Of a stretch of 64,000 nucleotides of DNA, positions 45,223-54,296 are shown in pieces. A program made the position numbers and the translations under genes. This DNA is from Microscillaceae bacterium (GTDB taxonomy: Bacteria; Bacteroidota; Bacteroidia; Cytophagales; Microscillaceae). Position 1 is the stretch's first letter, and each line of letters begins with the position of its first letter. The notes beneath the pieces are model-generated. The model was given only the letters and a program-made list of their open reading frames with translations, was not told where the DNA came from and searched no databases. The stretch covers positions 55,938-119,937 of the forward strand of contig JAABSX010000007.1 of NCBI GenBank assembly GCA_011390205.1, given 5' to 3'.

Positions 45223-47994
45223 TTACACCACGATATTGACAATCTTTTTCGGCACTACAATCATCTTTTTGGGTGGCTTGCCTTCTAGCCATTTTTGGAC
45301 ATTTTCGTCAGCCAACACCTCTTTGATAATGTCATCTTGGTTTAGCTCTGCTGCAAATTCCATCAAATGGCGTTTTTTACCATTGATCATAATTGGATAA
45401 GTGAATGTATCTTCTTTTAGGTATTGCTCATCAAACTCAGGGAAAGTTTCCAAATGAATACTTTTGATATGCCCCATTTTAGACCAAAGCTCTTCGGTGA
45501 TGTGTGGGATATATGCTGCCATCATCCTGAGCATAGGCTCAAAAATAGCCTTTTTATCGCATTTAAGGGCTGAAAGCTCATTAACCAATTTCATAAACTC
45601 ACTCACTACAGTATTAAAAGAATAACGCTCAAGGTCTTCTTTTACTTTCTTGATGGTGCGGTGTAGGGCTTTGAGTTCGTCTTTGCTTGGCGTATCTCCA
45701 CTTACATAAAAGTCTCCGTTTTTATCTTCAAACAATCTACAAAGCTTTTTCAAGAAACGGAAAGAACCATCTATGTTTTTGGGGTCCCAAGGTTTGCTTT
45801 GCTCCAAAGGACCAAGAAACATTTCGTACAAACGCATCGTGTCGGCACTGTATCGGGCGACTACAGCATCAGGGTTTACAACATTGTACCAGCGTTTAGA
45901 CATTTTTTCTACCCTACTACCACAGATAAATTTACCATCTTTGCCAGTGATAAATTCGTAATTCGCTGTCTCAGGTCGCCATTTTTTAAAGGCTTCTATA
46001 TCCAATACATCCCCTTCTACGATGTTTACATCCACGTGCAGTTCTGTGGTTTCATGGTCTTTTATCAAATCAGCCGAGACAAATTGCTCCTTGTCTTTGA
46101 CACGATAGACCAAGGCAGACATCCCTTGAATCATCCCTTGATTGATGAGTTTTTTGAAAGGCTCACGGTGATTTATAAAACCTCTATCACACAAGAACTG
46201 TGTCCAAAACCTAGAATACAGCAAATGCCCTACTGCGTGTTCTGTCCCCCCAATATACAAATCTACTTGATTCCAATAATCAGTAGCTTCCTTAGAAGCA
46301 AAGGCTTCGGTATTTTGTGCATCCATATACCTCAAAAAATACCAAGAAGAACCTGCCCAGCCAGGCATAGTAGTCAATTCGTAATCATACTTATCCTCAA
46401 ACTTCCAATTTTCTGCACGTCCTAGCGGAGGCTCGCCCTCTTCGGTAGGTTTGTATTCATCAATTTCAGGCAAACGCAAAGGCAAAGTTATCTGTGGCAA
46501 AACCTTTGGAATATTTCCTTCAAAATAAACAGGCACAGGCTCACCCCAATATCTCTGACGGCTAAATACGGCATCACGGAGTCTATAATTGATTTTTCCT
46601 TTGCCTATGCCTCGCTTTTCTATTTCTTTGATGACTTCTTGAATAGCATCTTGAGTATTCATTCCATCAAAAGCACCCGAATTAATCAATTTGCCATGTT
46701 TGATTTCAGTAGGGTCTTCTAGACCTTCAGAGCCTTCTATGACACACTTGATAGGAATACCAAACTGCGTTGCAAATCTAAAATCTCTATCATCTGAGCT
46801 AGGTACAGCCATTACTACACCTGTACCATAGCCAGCCAATACATAATCTGCTATCCAGATAGGGATTTTTTCTTCGGTAAATGGGTTAAGGGCATAAGAA
46901 CCCGTAAACACTCCTGTTACAGTTTTTACTTCGGATTGTCTTTCACGTTCGGAGCGGTTTTTCGCCCAATTTACGTATGCTTCTACGGCTTCTTTTTGCT
47001 TGGCTGTGGTGAGTTCTTCTACCATTTCGAGCTCAGGAGCGATGACCATAAAAGTTACCCCATAGATGGTATCAGGGCGAGTGGTGAATACTTTGAGAAC
47101 TCCACCCTTTGTGTTACACACCTCAAACTCCATCTCTGCACCTATGGATTTACCAATCCAGTTGCGTTGCATTTCTTTGATAGAGTCAGACCAGTCTATT
47201 TCTTCTAAACCTTGGAGCAGTTTTTGGGCGTAAGCGGTGATTCGCATCATCCATTGCTTCATTTTTTTACGCTCTACAGGGTGTCCGCCACGCTCTGAAA
47301 ACCCATCTTTGATTTCATCATTGGCAAGCACAGTACCCAAGGCAGGGCACCAGTTTACTACAGAATCTGCCACATAAGTCAGCCTGTATTTGAGGAGTAT
47401 TGCTTGTTTTTCTGTTTCGGAATACCCTGCCCAGTGTTGTGCAGAAAATTTAGGCGTATCTTCGTCACAGACAGCTTGGATGTGTGCGTTTCCGTCTTTT
47501 TCAAAGTGAGCTATCAAATCAGTGATGGGCTCGGCTTTGTCTGTATTTTGATTGTACCAGCTATCAAATATTTGCTGAAAAATCCATTGAGTCCATGTAT
47601 AAAAATCAGGAGAAGAAGTCTGCACCTCTCTGCTCCAGTCGTAGTCAAAGCCTAGTTTGCCGAGTTGAGATTTGAATGTTTTGATGTTTTGTGCTGTAGT
47701 AATGGCGGGATGCTGCCCTGTTTCTATGGCATATTGCTCGGCAGGCAATCCAAAAGAATCAAAACCCATAGGATGCAGCACATTATAACCTTGCATTCTT
47801 TTGAACCTAGAGATGATGTCTGAGGCGATGTATCCGAGAGGGTGCCCTACGTGCAGCCCTGCCCCAGAGGGATAAGGAAACATATCTAGAGCATAAAATT
47901 TAGGTTTTTCGGTGTTTGAGTCTGTCTGGTAGATTTTATTTTCTTCCCAGTAGGCTTGCCATTTTTTTTCTATTTCTTGCGGATTGTAGTCCAT
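45223..47994 (-). CDS. leuS: Leucyl-tRNA synthetase
   Basis: LeuRS charges tRNA-Leu. The 923-residue class I enzyme has the HIGH-like motif HVGH (48-51) in PYPSGAGLHVGHPLGY, a CP1 editing domain (about 220-420, with TRPDTIYGVTFMVIAPE), the KMSKR signature at 697-701 and the C-terminal anticodon-binding part (about 740 to the end). The length is typical of the Bacteroidota type. A -7-like element (TAATTTTG, 48098-48105 on the minus strand) lies upstream. The gene stands alone. Confidence 0.96.
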   Translation of the reverse strand: MDYNPQEIEKKWQAYWEENKIYQTDSNTEKPKFYALDMFPYPSGAGLHVGHPLGYIASDIISRFKRMQGYNVLHPMGFDSFGLPAEQYAIETGQHPAITTAQNIKTFKSQLGKLGFDYDWSREVQTSSPDFYTWTQWIFQQIFDSWYNQNTDKAEPITDLIAHFEKDGNAHIQAVCDEDTPKFSAQHWAGYSETEKQAILLKYRLTYVADSVVNWCPALGTVLANDEIKDGFSERGGHPVERKKMKQWMMRITAYAQKLLQGLEEIDWSDSIKEMQRNWIGKSIGAEMEFEVCNTKGGVLKVFTTRPDTIYGVTFMVIAPELEMVEELTTAKQKEAVEAYVNWAKNRSERERQSEVKTVTGVFTGSYALNPFTEEKIPIWIADYVLAGYGTGVVMAVPSSDDRDFRFATQFGIPIKCVIEGSEGLEDPTEIKHGKLINSGAFDGMNTQDAIQEVIKEIEKRGIGKGKINYRLRDAVFSRQRYWGEPVPVYFEGNIPKVLPQITLPLRLPEIDEYKPTEEGEPPLGRAENWKFEDKYDYELTTMPGWAGSSWYFLRYMDAQNTEAFASKEATDYWNQVDLYIGGTEHAVGHLLYSRFWTQFLCDRGFINHREPFKKLINQGMIQGMSALVYRVKDKEQFVSADLIKDHETTELHVDVNIVEGDVLDIEAFKKWRPETANYEFITGKDGKFICGSRVEKMSKRWYNVVNPDAVVARYSADTMRLYEMFLGPLEQSKPWDPKNIDGSFRFLKKLCRLFEDKNGDFYVSGDTPSKDELKALHRTIKKVKEDLERYSFNTVVSEFMKLVNELSALKCDKKAIFEPMLRMMAAYIPHITEELWSKMGHIKSIHLETFPEFDEQYLKEDTFTYPIMINGKKRHLMEFAAELNQDDIIKEVLADENVQKWLEGKPPKKMIVVPKKIVNIVV

Positions 47995-48097
47995 ATTTCT
48001 AATATAGTGAGTAGTTTTAAAATGAATAGTCCCCCAAACGCATCTTACTTTATATATCCTTTGAGCATTTAATGGGTATCTTTTGAAAGTTAGGACA

Positions 48098-48105
48098 CAA
48101 AATTA
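48098..48105 (-). promoter_or_regulatory. Bacteroidota -7 element upstream of leuS
   Basis: On the minus strand this reads TAATTTTG, matching TAnnTTTG, 103 bp before the leuS start. No -33 TTG is at the right distance. Confidence 0.35.
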
Positions 48106-48187
48106 AGAATAATTTGGGCTTATTGTTTAATTTTGATTTCAAATATTCAGATTACATCTTTTATCTAAAAACGGAATACATAATTTT

Positions 48188-49054
48188 ATGAAAATACTAC
48201 GCATCCTATTGCCTACTCTCTTCTTGCTGCTGCTTGTGTTGTATTTGTATAATCCTGCTTTTTTTCAGGCTACCAACCAGTCTTTAGAAAAAGTATTGGT
48301 CAAAAAAGATAGAGATAAAAACGGAATGCTTGACTGGGACGAGCTCAACAAGCAAACCAGGTTTACTTCTGTAGTGGATGCCCTCAAAGACCCTGAGCAG
48401 GTGTATATTTTGAACCTAAGCCAGCTAAACCTCAGGTCTATCCCTGCTGAGATTAGCAAATTGAAAAACCTTCAAATCCTTGAGCTGCAAGACAATCAGA
48501 TTGAGGAAATCCCCGAAGAAATCGGAGCACTTTCAAAGCTGCAATACCTTTATCTACAAAAAAATAAAATCAGAGATATTCCAGCAGCCATTGGCAAGCT
48601 CAGAAACCTGATACACCTAGACTTGCGTGCCAATGAAATCAGACAACTCCCCGACGAAATGGGCTATCTGGCAAGCCTCCAAGAACTAGACGTACGCTAC
48701 AACGAAATAACTCGGATTAACTCCAGTCTGAGCGACCTCAAAAATCTGCAAGCGCTCAGGCTCGCCGACAACAAGCTGGTAGAAATCTCTGAGGATATAA
48801 GGGGCTTTGAAAATTTAAGCCTGCTAGATTTGAGCCAAAACACCACACTAGATTTACAAGAAACGCTCAGCAATGTCAGTAAAATACCTAACCTGAGAAG
48901 CTTAGAAATACGCAATCAAAATATTCAAAAAATCCCGATGAGCATCGCCGAGCTTGCAAGACTAGAAAACATAGACCTCAGCGGAAACTCACTGAGTGAA
49001 GAATCAAAAAGAGAAATCAAGAAGATATTGCCTAGAGTACGTGTGATTTTTTAG
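48188..49054 (+). CDS. Exported leucine-rich-repeat protein with an EF-hand-like loop
   Basis: The 288-residue protein starts with a hydrophobic anchor or signal (about 4-22). It is followed by a perfect EF-hand-type calcium loop, D41-R-D43-K-N45-G-M-L-D49-W-D-E52 (DRDKNGMLDWDE). Leucine-rich repeats then run from about 75 to 285 (pattern LxxLxxLxLxxNxIxxIPxxI, about nine copies). It is probably a periplasmic or membrane-anchored protein-binding module that may sense calcium. No partner is obvious. The DinB gene is convergent, 17 bp downstream. Confidence 0.75.
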   Translation: MKILRILLPTLFLLLLVLYLYNPAFFQATNQSLEKVLVKKDRDKNGMLDWDELNKQTRFTSVVDALKDPEQVYILNLSQLNLRSIPAEISKLKNLQILELQDNQIEEIPEEIGALSKLQYLYLQKNKIRDIPAAIGKLRNLIHLDLRANEIRQLPDEMGYLASLQELDVRYNEITRINSSLSDLKNLQALRLADNKLVEISEDIRGFENLSLLDLSQNTTLDLQETLSNVSKIPNLRSLEIRNQNIQKIPMSIAELARLENIDLSGNSLSEESKREIKKILPRVRVIF

Positions 49055-49071
49055 GGCATGGCTTTGAAAGT

Positions 49072-49608
49072 TTACCAGCCTGTGTATCTGGGAGGTTTCA
49101 GGTTATTGAGGCGAAGATACACAATGAGCTGCCCCCTGTGGTGTGCCAAGTGGTCAGTAATCAAGAAGAAAATACGTCTTTGGGACATTTTGCCCGCAAA
49201 AAAATCAACCTCTGAGTCTAAATTTGCTGAGTCATAGTTTTTTAGCAAGTCATCCATAAAATCAAAGGAGATTTGTAGGTTTGTCAGTATATCTTCTTTG
49301 TTGTTTGCCTCGCGGGTTTTTGTCAGAATTGCCTTGGCTTGGATGCTGTCACTGGGGCTGAGGTAGGCAAAAGATAAATATACAATGTTGCTACTTAAAT
49401 GCTTTACTTGTGCTCCAAAACTCATCTCTTCTTCTGATGGCTGATAATCGTAGCCTTTTGCGGGCATCATTTCTGCCACTTCGAGGGTGTATTGACGCAC
49501 ATTCTGCCATCTTTCCGAAAAATCAAGGACAAATGAAGATTCTTGTGCAGACAAAGAAGAGGTAAGTAATAAAAAAAAGAGCAGGATATTCCATCTTGTG
49601 TTTCGCAT
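49072..49608 (-). CDS. Exported DinB-family protein
   Basis: The 178-residue protein has a signal peptide (1-21, ending LSAQ) and a DinB-like four-helix bundle. The putative metal-site histidines are in QVKHLSSNIVYL (about 69) and in DHLAHHRGQLIVYL (about 152-165). DinB-fold proteins include metal-dependent hydrolases and thiol transferases; a periplasmic one is somewhat unusual. A second, cytoplasmic DinB homologue is at 57802. The function is unknown. Confidence 0.78.
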   Translation of the reverse strand: MRNTRWNILLFFLLLTSSLSAQESSFVLDFSERWQNVRQYTLEVAEMMPAKGYDYQPSEEEMSFGAQVKHLSSNIVYLSFAYLSPSDSIQAKAILTKTREANNKEDILTNLQISFDFMDDLLKNYDSANLDSEVDFFAGKMSQRRIFFLITDHLAHHRGQLIVYLRLNNLKPPRYTGW

Positions 49609-49734
49609 TGCTTGTTATTTTGAAAGGTTTCTTATTATTTTCAAAGGTGAATATTTTACGGCATTCACCCAAACATCTGCCAAATAATACATAAAAAATA
49701 ACAATTTCTCTTAAGTCGAATCCTCTCATTTTTA

Positions 49735-49742
49735 TACCTTTG
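49735..49742 (+). promoter_or_regulatory. Bacteroidota -7 element upstream of the TlpA-like gene
   Basis: TACCTTTG matches TAnnTTTG exactly, 24 bp before the start ATG. The -33 part is not a clear TTG. Confidence 0.5.
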
Positions 49743-49766
49743 CAAAAAAATAAACGGTAGATACCT

Positions 49767-51044
49767 ATGTCAAAAAACTATATTTACACATTTTTGGGCT
49801 TGCTTATCTTGTCTTTGGCTGCTTGCCAGCCTCGCAGCCAAGAAGAAAAAGAAACATCACAAGAAAGCAAAAAAGAACTAAAAACAGGGCTTTGGCGTGC
49901 TGTATTGATGTTGGGAGAAGAAGAAGCCCCCTTTCAATTTGAGCTAAAAAACAGCCAAGACAGTGAGAGTGGCTGGGTGGCTCACCTCATCAATGGTGAA
50001 GAAAGACTTCAAGTGGATGAAATCAGAAAAACAGCAGATTCGCTCATCATTACCTTGCATATCTTCGATGCTGTATTGGCAAGCAAAATCATCAATGATA
50101 CACTTCTGGAAGGCAAGTGGATTAAATATGGCTACGAAAAACCTTATGAAGTGCCTTTCAGGGCTGAGTTTGGCAAAAAATACCGATTTGAACCTGCCAA
50201 AAATCTCTCGAAAAGTGATTTTTCAGGAAAATGGGAGGTTACTTTCCAAGGAAGTTCTGGAGATACCTATCCTGCCATTGCTGTATTTGAGCAGCAGGGC
50301 GAGCGCATCACAGGTACTTTTTTGACCAATACTGGAGATTACCGTTTCTTAGACGGAAATATAGCCGATGATACCTTGCAACTGACGGCATTTGATGGAA
50401 GCCACGGATTTTTGTTCAAAGCGTATCTTCAGGGAGATTCTCTCAAAGGAACATTCTGGCCTGGGATTTCGCCCCAAGAAACATTCAGAGGCACTCGAAA
50501 CCAAGATGCCCAACTTGCCAACCCTGATAAACTCACTTACTTAAAGGAGGGCTACACAGGGATAGAATTTGCCTTCCCTAATGCCAATGGAGATACACTG
50601 AGATTCCCCTCAGAAGAATACAAAGGAAAGGTAGTTATGATTCAGATTATGGGTACTTGGTGTCCAAACTGCATGGATGAAACCAATTTCTATCTGCCTT
50701 TTTACCAAAAAAACCACCAGAAAGGACTTGAAATTATTGCCCTTGCTTATGAGCGAAGCCCTGACTTTACGCAGGCAGCCAAGCGAGTCAAAAAAATGAC
50801 AAGCCGCTATGAAATGCCTTATGAGGTGCTGATTGCAGGCATCAACGACAAGACCGAAGCCGCCAAGACATTGCCTATGCTGAATAAAATTGTTTCTTAT
50901 CCTACCACCATTTTTATAGATAGAAAGGGCAAAGTAAGGAAGATTCATACAGGTTTTACGGGGCCAGGCACAGGAATCTATTATGAGAGATTTACCAATG
51001 AATTTTATCAATTTATGGAAAAACTCCTCAATGAAGCCCCTTAA
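49767..51044 (+). CDS. TlpA-like thioredoxin-fold lipoprotein
   Basis: The 425-residue lipoprotein has its lipobox cysteine at Cys20 (LAAC), an N-terminal beta-rich region (about 35-250; DUF4369-like, with two blocks resembling each other, WxVxF...GTFL) and a C-terminal TlpA/AhpC-TSA thioredoxin domain (about 268-425). The redox motif is WCPNC (298-302). It should act in the periplasm as a disulfide reductase. The cis-Pro loop is YPTTIFID (about 377-384). A weak terminator follows, then the PadR gene. Confidence 0.88.
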   Translation: MSKNYIYTFLGLLILSLAACQPRSQEEKETSQESKKELKTGLWRAVLMLGEEEAPFQFELKNSQDSESGWVAHLINGEERLQVDEIRKTADSLIITLHIFDAVLASKIINDTLLEGKWIKYGYEKPYEVPFRAEFGKKYRFEPAKNLSKSDFSGKWEVTFQGSSGDTYPAIAVFEQQGERITGTFLTNTGDYRFLDGNIADDTLQLTAFDGSHGFLFKAYLQGDSLKGTFWPGISPQETFRGTRNQDAQLANPDKLTYLKEGYTGIEFAFPNANGDTLRFPSEEYKGKVVMIQIMGTWCPNCMDETNFYLPFYQKNHQKGLEIIALAYERSPDFTQAAKRVKKMTSRYEMPYEVLIAGINDKTEAAKTLPMLNKIVSYPTTIFIDRKGKVRKIHTGFTGPGTGIYYERFTNEFYQFMEKLLNEAP

Positions 51045-51081
51045 AATAGAACCTTGAAGAGCAATACGCAAGCTTTCTAAG

Positions 51082-51124
51082 CCCTTTGCTGATGATTCTC
51101 TGAATCTAGGGAAAGGGTTTTTTT
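51082..51124 (+). terminator. Probable terminator after the TlpA-like gene
   Basis: CCCTTT and AAAGGG arms enclose a second small stem (GATTC-TCT-GAATC) and are followed by seven T residues. The stem is interrupted, so the strength is uncertain. Confidence 0.65.
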
Positions 51125-51147
51125 ATGTCTGAAAATACACTTTTTAG

Positions 51148-51160
51148 GGCCTACTAGGCC
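51148..51160. promoter_or_regulatory. Short perfect palindrome upstream of the padR-like gene
   Basis: GGCCTA-C-TAGGCC is a 13-bp palindrome about 72 bp before the -33 element of the PadR gene. It could be an operator, though the site is not the usual PadR ATGT...ACAT form. Confidence 0.35.
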
Positions 51161-51231
51161 AAGAAAACTCCTCTACATTTTATTTATCCTGCCAATAACT
51201 CAACAAAGCGAAAAAAATTTAACACAATACC

Positions 51232-51262
51232 TTGCATAGCATACTACCTTTTATTATCTTTG
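51232..51262 (+). promoter_or_regulatory. Full Bacteroidota promoter for the padR-pspC operon
   Basis: TTG (51232-51234), a 20-bp spacer and TATCTTTG (51255-51262) match the consensus exactly, 37 bp before the PadR start codon. Confidence 0.72.
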
Positions 51263-51299
51263 TGAAGAGATTAAAATTAAAACTATAAAAGCCACTACC

Positions 51300-51695
51300 A
51301 TGGATTTAGAAAACACCCAGATACAGATGCGCAAAGGCATCCTTGAGTTTTGTATTCTTCACATCATTTCAAGAGGAGAGGTATATTCTTCTGACATACT
51401 CAAAGAGCTCAAAGAGGCACGCATCATCGTCGTGGAGGGCACATTGTATCCCTTGCTTAACCGCCTTCGCAAAGCCGAACTGGTGGACTATAGCTGGAAA
51501 GAATCTAGCTCAGGCCCTCCTCAAAAACACTTTCAGCTTACTTCTAAGGGAGAGAGTTTTTTGATTAAGCTCAATGAAACTTGGGTAGGACTTGTAGAGT
51601 CGGTTAATCAGATTATTACCAAAAGTAGGGTAGAAGCCTTTCACCTTAAGCTCCCAGACCTACAAATAGAAGCCCTTAAAATCAAACGAAAATAG
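51300..51695 (+). CDS. PadR-family transcriptional regulator
   Basis: The 131-residue protein has a winged-helix DNA-binding domain of the PadR type (about 10-85; GILEFCILHIISRGEVYSSDIL, then EGTLYPLLNRLRKAELVDY) and a short C-terminal dimerisation helix. PadR proteins are usually repressors that respond to phenolics or envelope stress and often regulate their own operon. The PspC/DUF2807 gene starts 17 bp after its stop, so the two form an operon under the promoter at 51232-51262. Confidence 0.92.
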   Translation: MDLENTQIQMRKGILEFCILHIISRGEVYSSDILKELKEARIIVVEGTLYPLLNRLRKAELVDYSWKESSSGPPQKHFQLTSKGESFLIKLNETWVGLVESVNQIITKSRVEAFHLKLPDLQIEALKIKRK

Positions 51696-51712
51696 CCCTA
51701 ACACTGCATCCT

Positions 51713-54268
51713 ATGAAAAAGAACATTAGCATCAATATCAGTGGCGTGATTTTCTACATAGAAGAAGATTGCTATACTGAGCTTAAGGAGTACCTAGCTG
51801 CCATTCACCAGTATTTCGCAAGTTATGAAGATAGCCGAGAAATTATAGAAGACATAGAAGTACGTGTAGCGGAGATTTTTTGTGAGTTACTGCCCCAAGA
51901 TAAGCGTGTCATTACCCAAGCAGAGGTCAGTATGCTCATCGCTACAATGGGAAGCATCAGTGATTTTCAGGATGCTGAAGAAAACCCTGCTTATCAGACT
52001 ACTTTTGATGAAGACGAAGAAGAACAAGAAGAGACACCTTCTTTTGAAATCCCTACGGAAGATGATTTCTTTGAGGGAGGGAATGCCACCATACAGGTTC
52101 AAACGGCTACTTCGTATAGAAGACAAGAAGAAGAGATATATACAGAAGATGAGCAAACACAGCACCAAAAAAAGGAATACCAGCCTGAGTATGAGCCTGT
52201 GATGATAGGCAAAGAACAAGATTATTCAGAATCAGAAAAAACGTCTAGGAGGGTTTTTAGAGATACCAAACGCAAGATATTGGGTGGAGTAGCTGCAGGG
52301 CTTTCTCACTATATAGGGCTAGACCCTATCTGGATACGGATTTTGCTGGTTATAAGTCTGACGGGTTTTGCTTTTATCCCTGAAGCACCTGCCACAAGTA
52401 TTATTTTATACTTGATTTTTTGGGCTGTAGTGCCAGGCAATGACCAGCTAGAAGAGCAGCCTCAGCTTCGCAAACTATTCAGAGACCCCGAGCGCAATGT
52501 GATAGCGGGTGTTTCAAGTGGTTTGGCGACTTATCTAGGCACGAGCGAATTACTGATTCGGGTAGCCTTCATTGCTTCTACGGTCTTCTTTGGCACAGGA
52601 ATATTTTTGTATATGATTTTGTGGATGATTATTCCTGAGGCAAACACCTTGACCGAAAAAATGCAAATGCGTGGGCAAGCCGTCAATCTAAACAATATTC
52701 GAGCAAGCATGCAGCCCTCGCAGGCAGGCAGGCAGGGAGAGGAGATAAGTACATTGCACCGTGCTATTTTATTTCCATTTTACATTTTTTCGTTTTTGAT
52801 GAATAGAATAGTGTCTTTTCTACGTCCGCTGGTGGGCTTCACGGCTGAGTTTATTCGGATAGTAGGAGGGGTTACATTGGTTTTTACTTCTGTGATATTT
52901 ACGGCATCATTGATAGCAATACTCATCGCTGTATTGGGTTGGGGCTTGGAAAACACCCTACACTTTGATGAGGTTTCTGTGCCATTGCTGAAACAAAGCC
53001 TGCCATTGAAAGGGAATTTTTATATTTTCAATGCTTTTTTTACGCTTTTGATGCCTACTTTTTTCTTGGGCTTATTCGGAGTGATGATGCTCTCAAGACG
53101 CATCATCTGGAACCATAAATTTGGCTGGTCTATCGCAGGGCTTTGGTTCATTAGTATGATAGGCACAGGTGTAACTGTGGGCATGGTAGCGCAAGATTTT
53201 GATACTTCTACAGAAATAAAAATAGAAGAGAATTTGGTATTGCCTGGCCAGACTTTGAGCATAGGGATGTTTGAAGGTACGAAGAACGCCTACAGCATCA
53301 AGCCACACCTGACCATACAAGGCTACAAGGGAGACAAACTCAAACTCGTGCAGCGTTTTGGGGCAGTAGGTGCTGACCACCGCCAAGCCCAGCAAAACGC
53401 AAAAATGCTGGATTACAGTCTTAGACAAAAAGGAAATATGCTGCTATTTGGTAACAAGGCTTACTACAAAGAGAATGCAAAGTATCGCAAGCAAAGTCTT
53501 TTTATGACATTGTATGTACCACAAGGAAAAACCTTTAAAATGAAGCCTGAGCTGGCAGATATTTTTTATCATACACTTAGCCCTCAAGGCTATGCCGCAA
53601 ATGACTTACAGGAAGGAAAAGAGTGGATTTTTGATGAGCATGGCTCTTTAATTTGCAAAAACTGTGAAGAAAATGAGGATGCAGCACGAAAAACACAAAA
53701 CACAGAGATAGGCAAGGTCTTTACCGACTTTAAAAACTTCAAGCGTGTAGAAGTATCAGGAGGCGTGCGTTTATCCATAGAGCAGGCAGATGATTTTCAG
53801 GTGATGGTCTATGGAAAAGGCCGCGAAAAAGCTTTTGACATAGAGCAGCACGGAGAGACCCTCTATATCAGCTTGAAGGGAAGTTATTCTTCTGACAGAA
53901 ATACTTTTTTGAATGTAAAAATGCCTTTAATAGAGCAGCTTGTATTGTCAGGAGCTTGTTTTGCAAAGGTGAATTTAAAACAACAAGACGACATAGCCCT
54001 AGAAATGAGTGGTGCGTCTCGGGCGATGCTTCAGGGGCTTGTCAAAAACTTACATGCAGAGATTGCAGGGGCATCGCAGCTTGAAGCCGATAAGCTAAAA
54101 GGGCAAAATGCAGTGATAGAGCTCAGTGGTGCAAGCCAAGCCGATGTAAATATCACTGAACACCTAAAAGCAGATGTCAGTGGTGCAAGTACATTACACT
54201 ACAAAGGCAAGCCTAGGCAGCTAGAAACAGAGACCTCTGGATTTAGTCGTGTCAAAACTGTTCGGTAG
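51713..54268 (+). CDS. Large membrane protein with two PspC domains and a DUF2807 domain
   Basis: The 851-residue protein has a helical cytoplasmic N-terminus (1-95), an acidic linker (about 95-175), two PspC domains in tandem (about 179-243 and 254-310; RKILGGVAAGLSHYIGLDPIWIR and RNVIAGVSSGLATYLG), further membrane helices (about 355-490), and a C-terminal DUF2807 beta-helix domain (about 680-845) with repeated SGASRAML/AGASQLEA/SGASQADV/SGASTLHY units. PspC relates to phage-shock/envelope stress. The PadR gene upstream is the likely regulator. The domain set with two PspC copies is large and not common outside Bacteroidota, as far as I recall. Confidence 0.85.
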   Translation: MKKNISINISGVIFYIEEDCYTELKEYLAAIHQYFASYEDSREIIEDIEVRVAEIFCELLPQDKRVITQAEVSMLIATMGSISDFQDAEENPAYQTTFDEDEEEQEETPSFEIPTEDDFFEGGNATIQVQTATSYRRQEEEIYTEDEQTQHQKKEYQPEYEPVMIGKEQDYSESEKTSRRVFRDTKRKILGGVAAGLSHYIGLDPIWIRILLVISLTGFAFIPEAPATSIILYLIFWAVVPGNDQLEEQPQLRKLFRDPERNVIAGVSSGLATYLGTSELLIRVAFIASTVFFGTGIFLYMILWMIIPEANTLTEKMQMRGQAVNLNNIRASMQPSQAGRQGEEISTLHRAILFPFYIFSFLMNRIVSFLRPLVGFTAEFIRIVGGVTLVFTSVIFTASLIAILIAVLGWGLENTLHFDEVSVPLLKQSLPLKGNFYIFNAFFTLLMPTFFLGLFGVMMLSRRIIWNHKFGWSIAGLWFISMIGTGVTVGMVAQDFDTSTEIKIEENLVLPGQTLSIGMFEGTKNAYSIKPHLTIQGYKGDKLKLVQRFGAVGADHRQAQQNAKMLDYSLRQKGNMLLFGNKAYYKENAKYRKQSLFMTLYVPQGKTFKMKPELADIFYHTLSPQGYAANDLQEGKEWIFDEHGSLICKNCEENEDAARKTQNTEIGKVFTDFKNFKRVEVSGGVRLSIEQADDFQVMVYGKGREKAFDIEQHGETLYISLKGSYSSDRNTFLNVKMPLIEQLVLSGACFAKVNLKQQDDIALEMSGASRAMLQGLVKNLHAEIAGASQLEADKLKGQNAVIELSGASQADVNITEHLKADVSGASTLHYKGKPRQLETETSGFSRVKTVR

Positions 54269-54296
54269 GTATTTGATCATTTCCATAAAAACATCA

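Noticed and set aside
45799..46425. Long plus-strand open frame (208 codons) inside leuS
   Set aside because: It is antisense to a highly conserved synthetase gene, and its translation is low-complexity shadow sequence.
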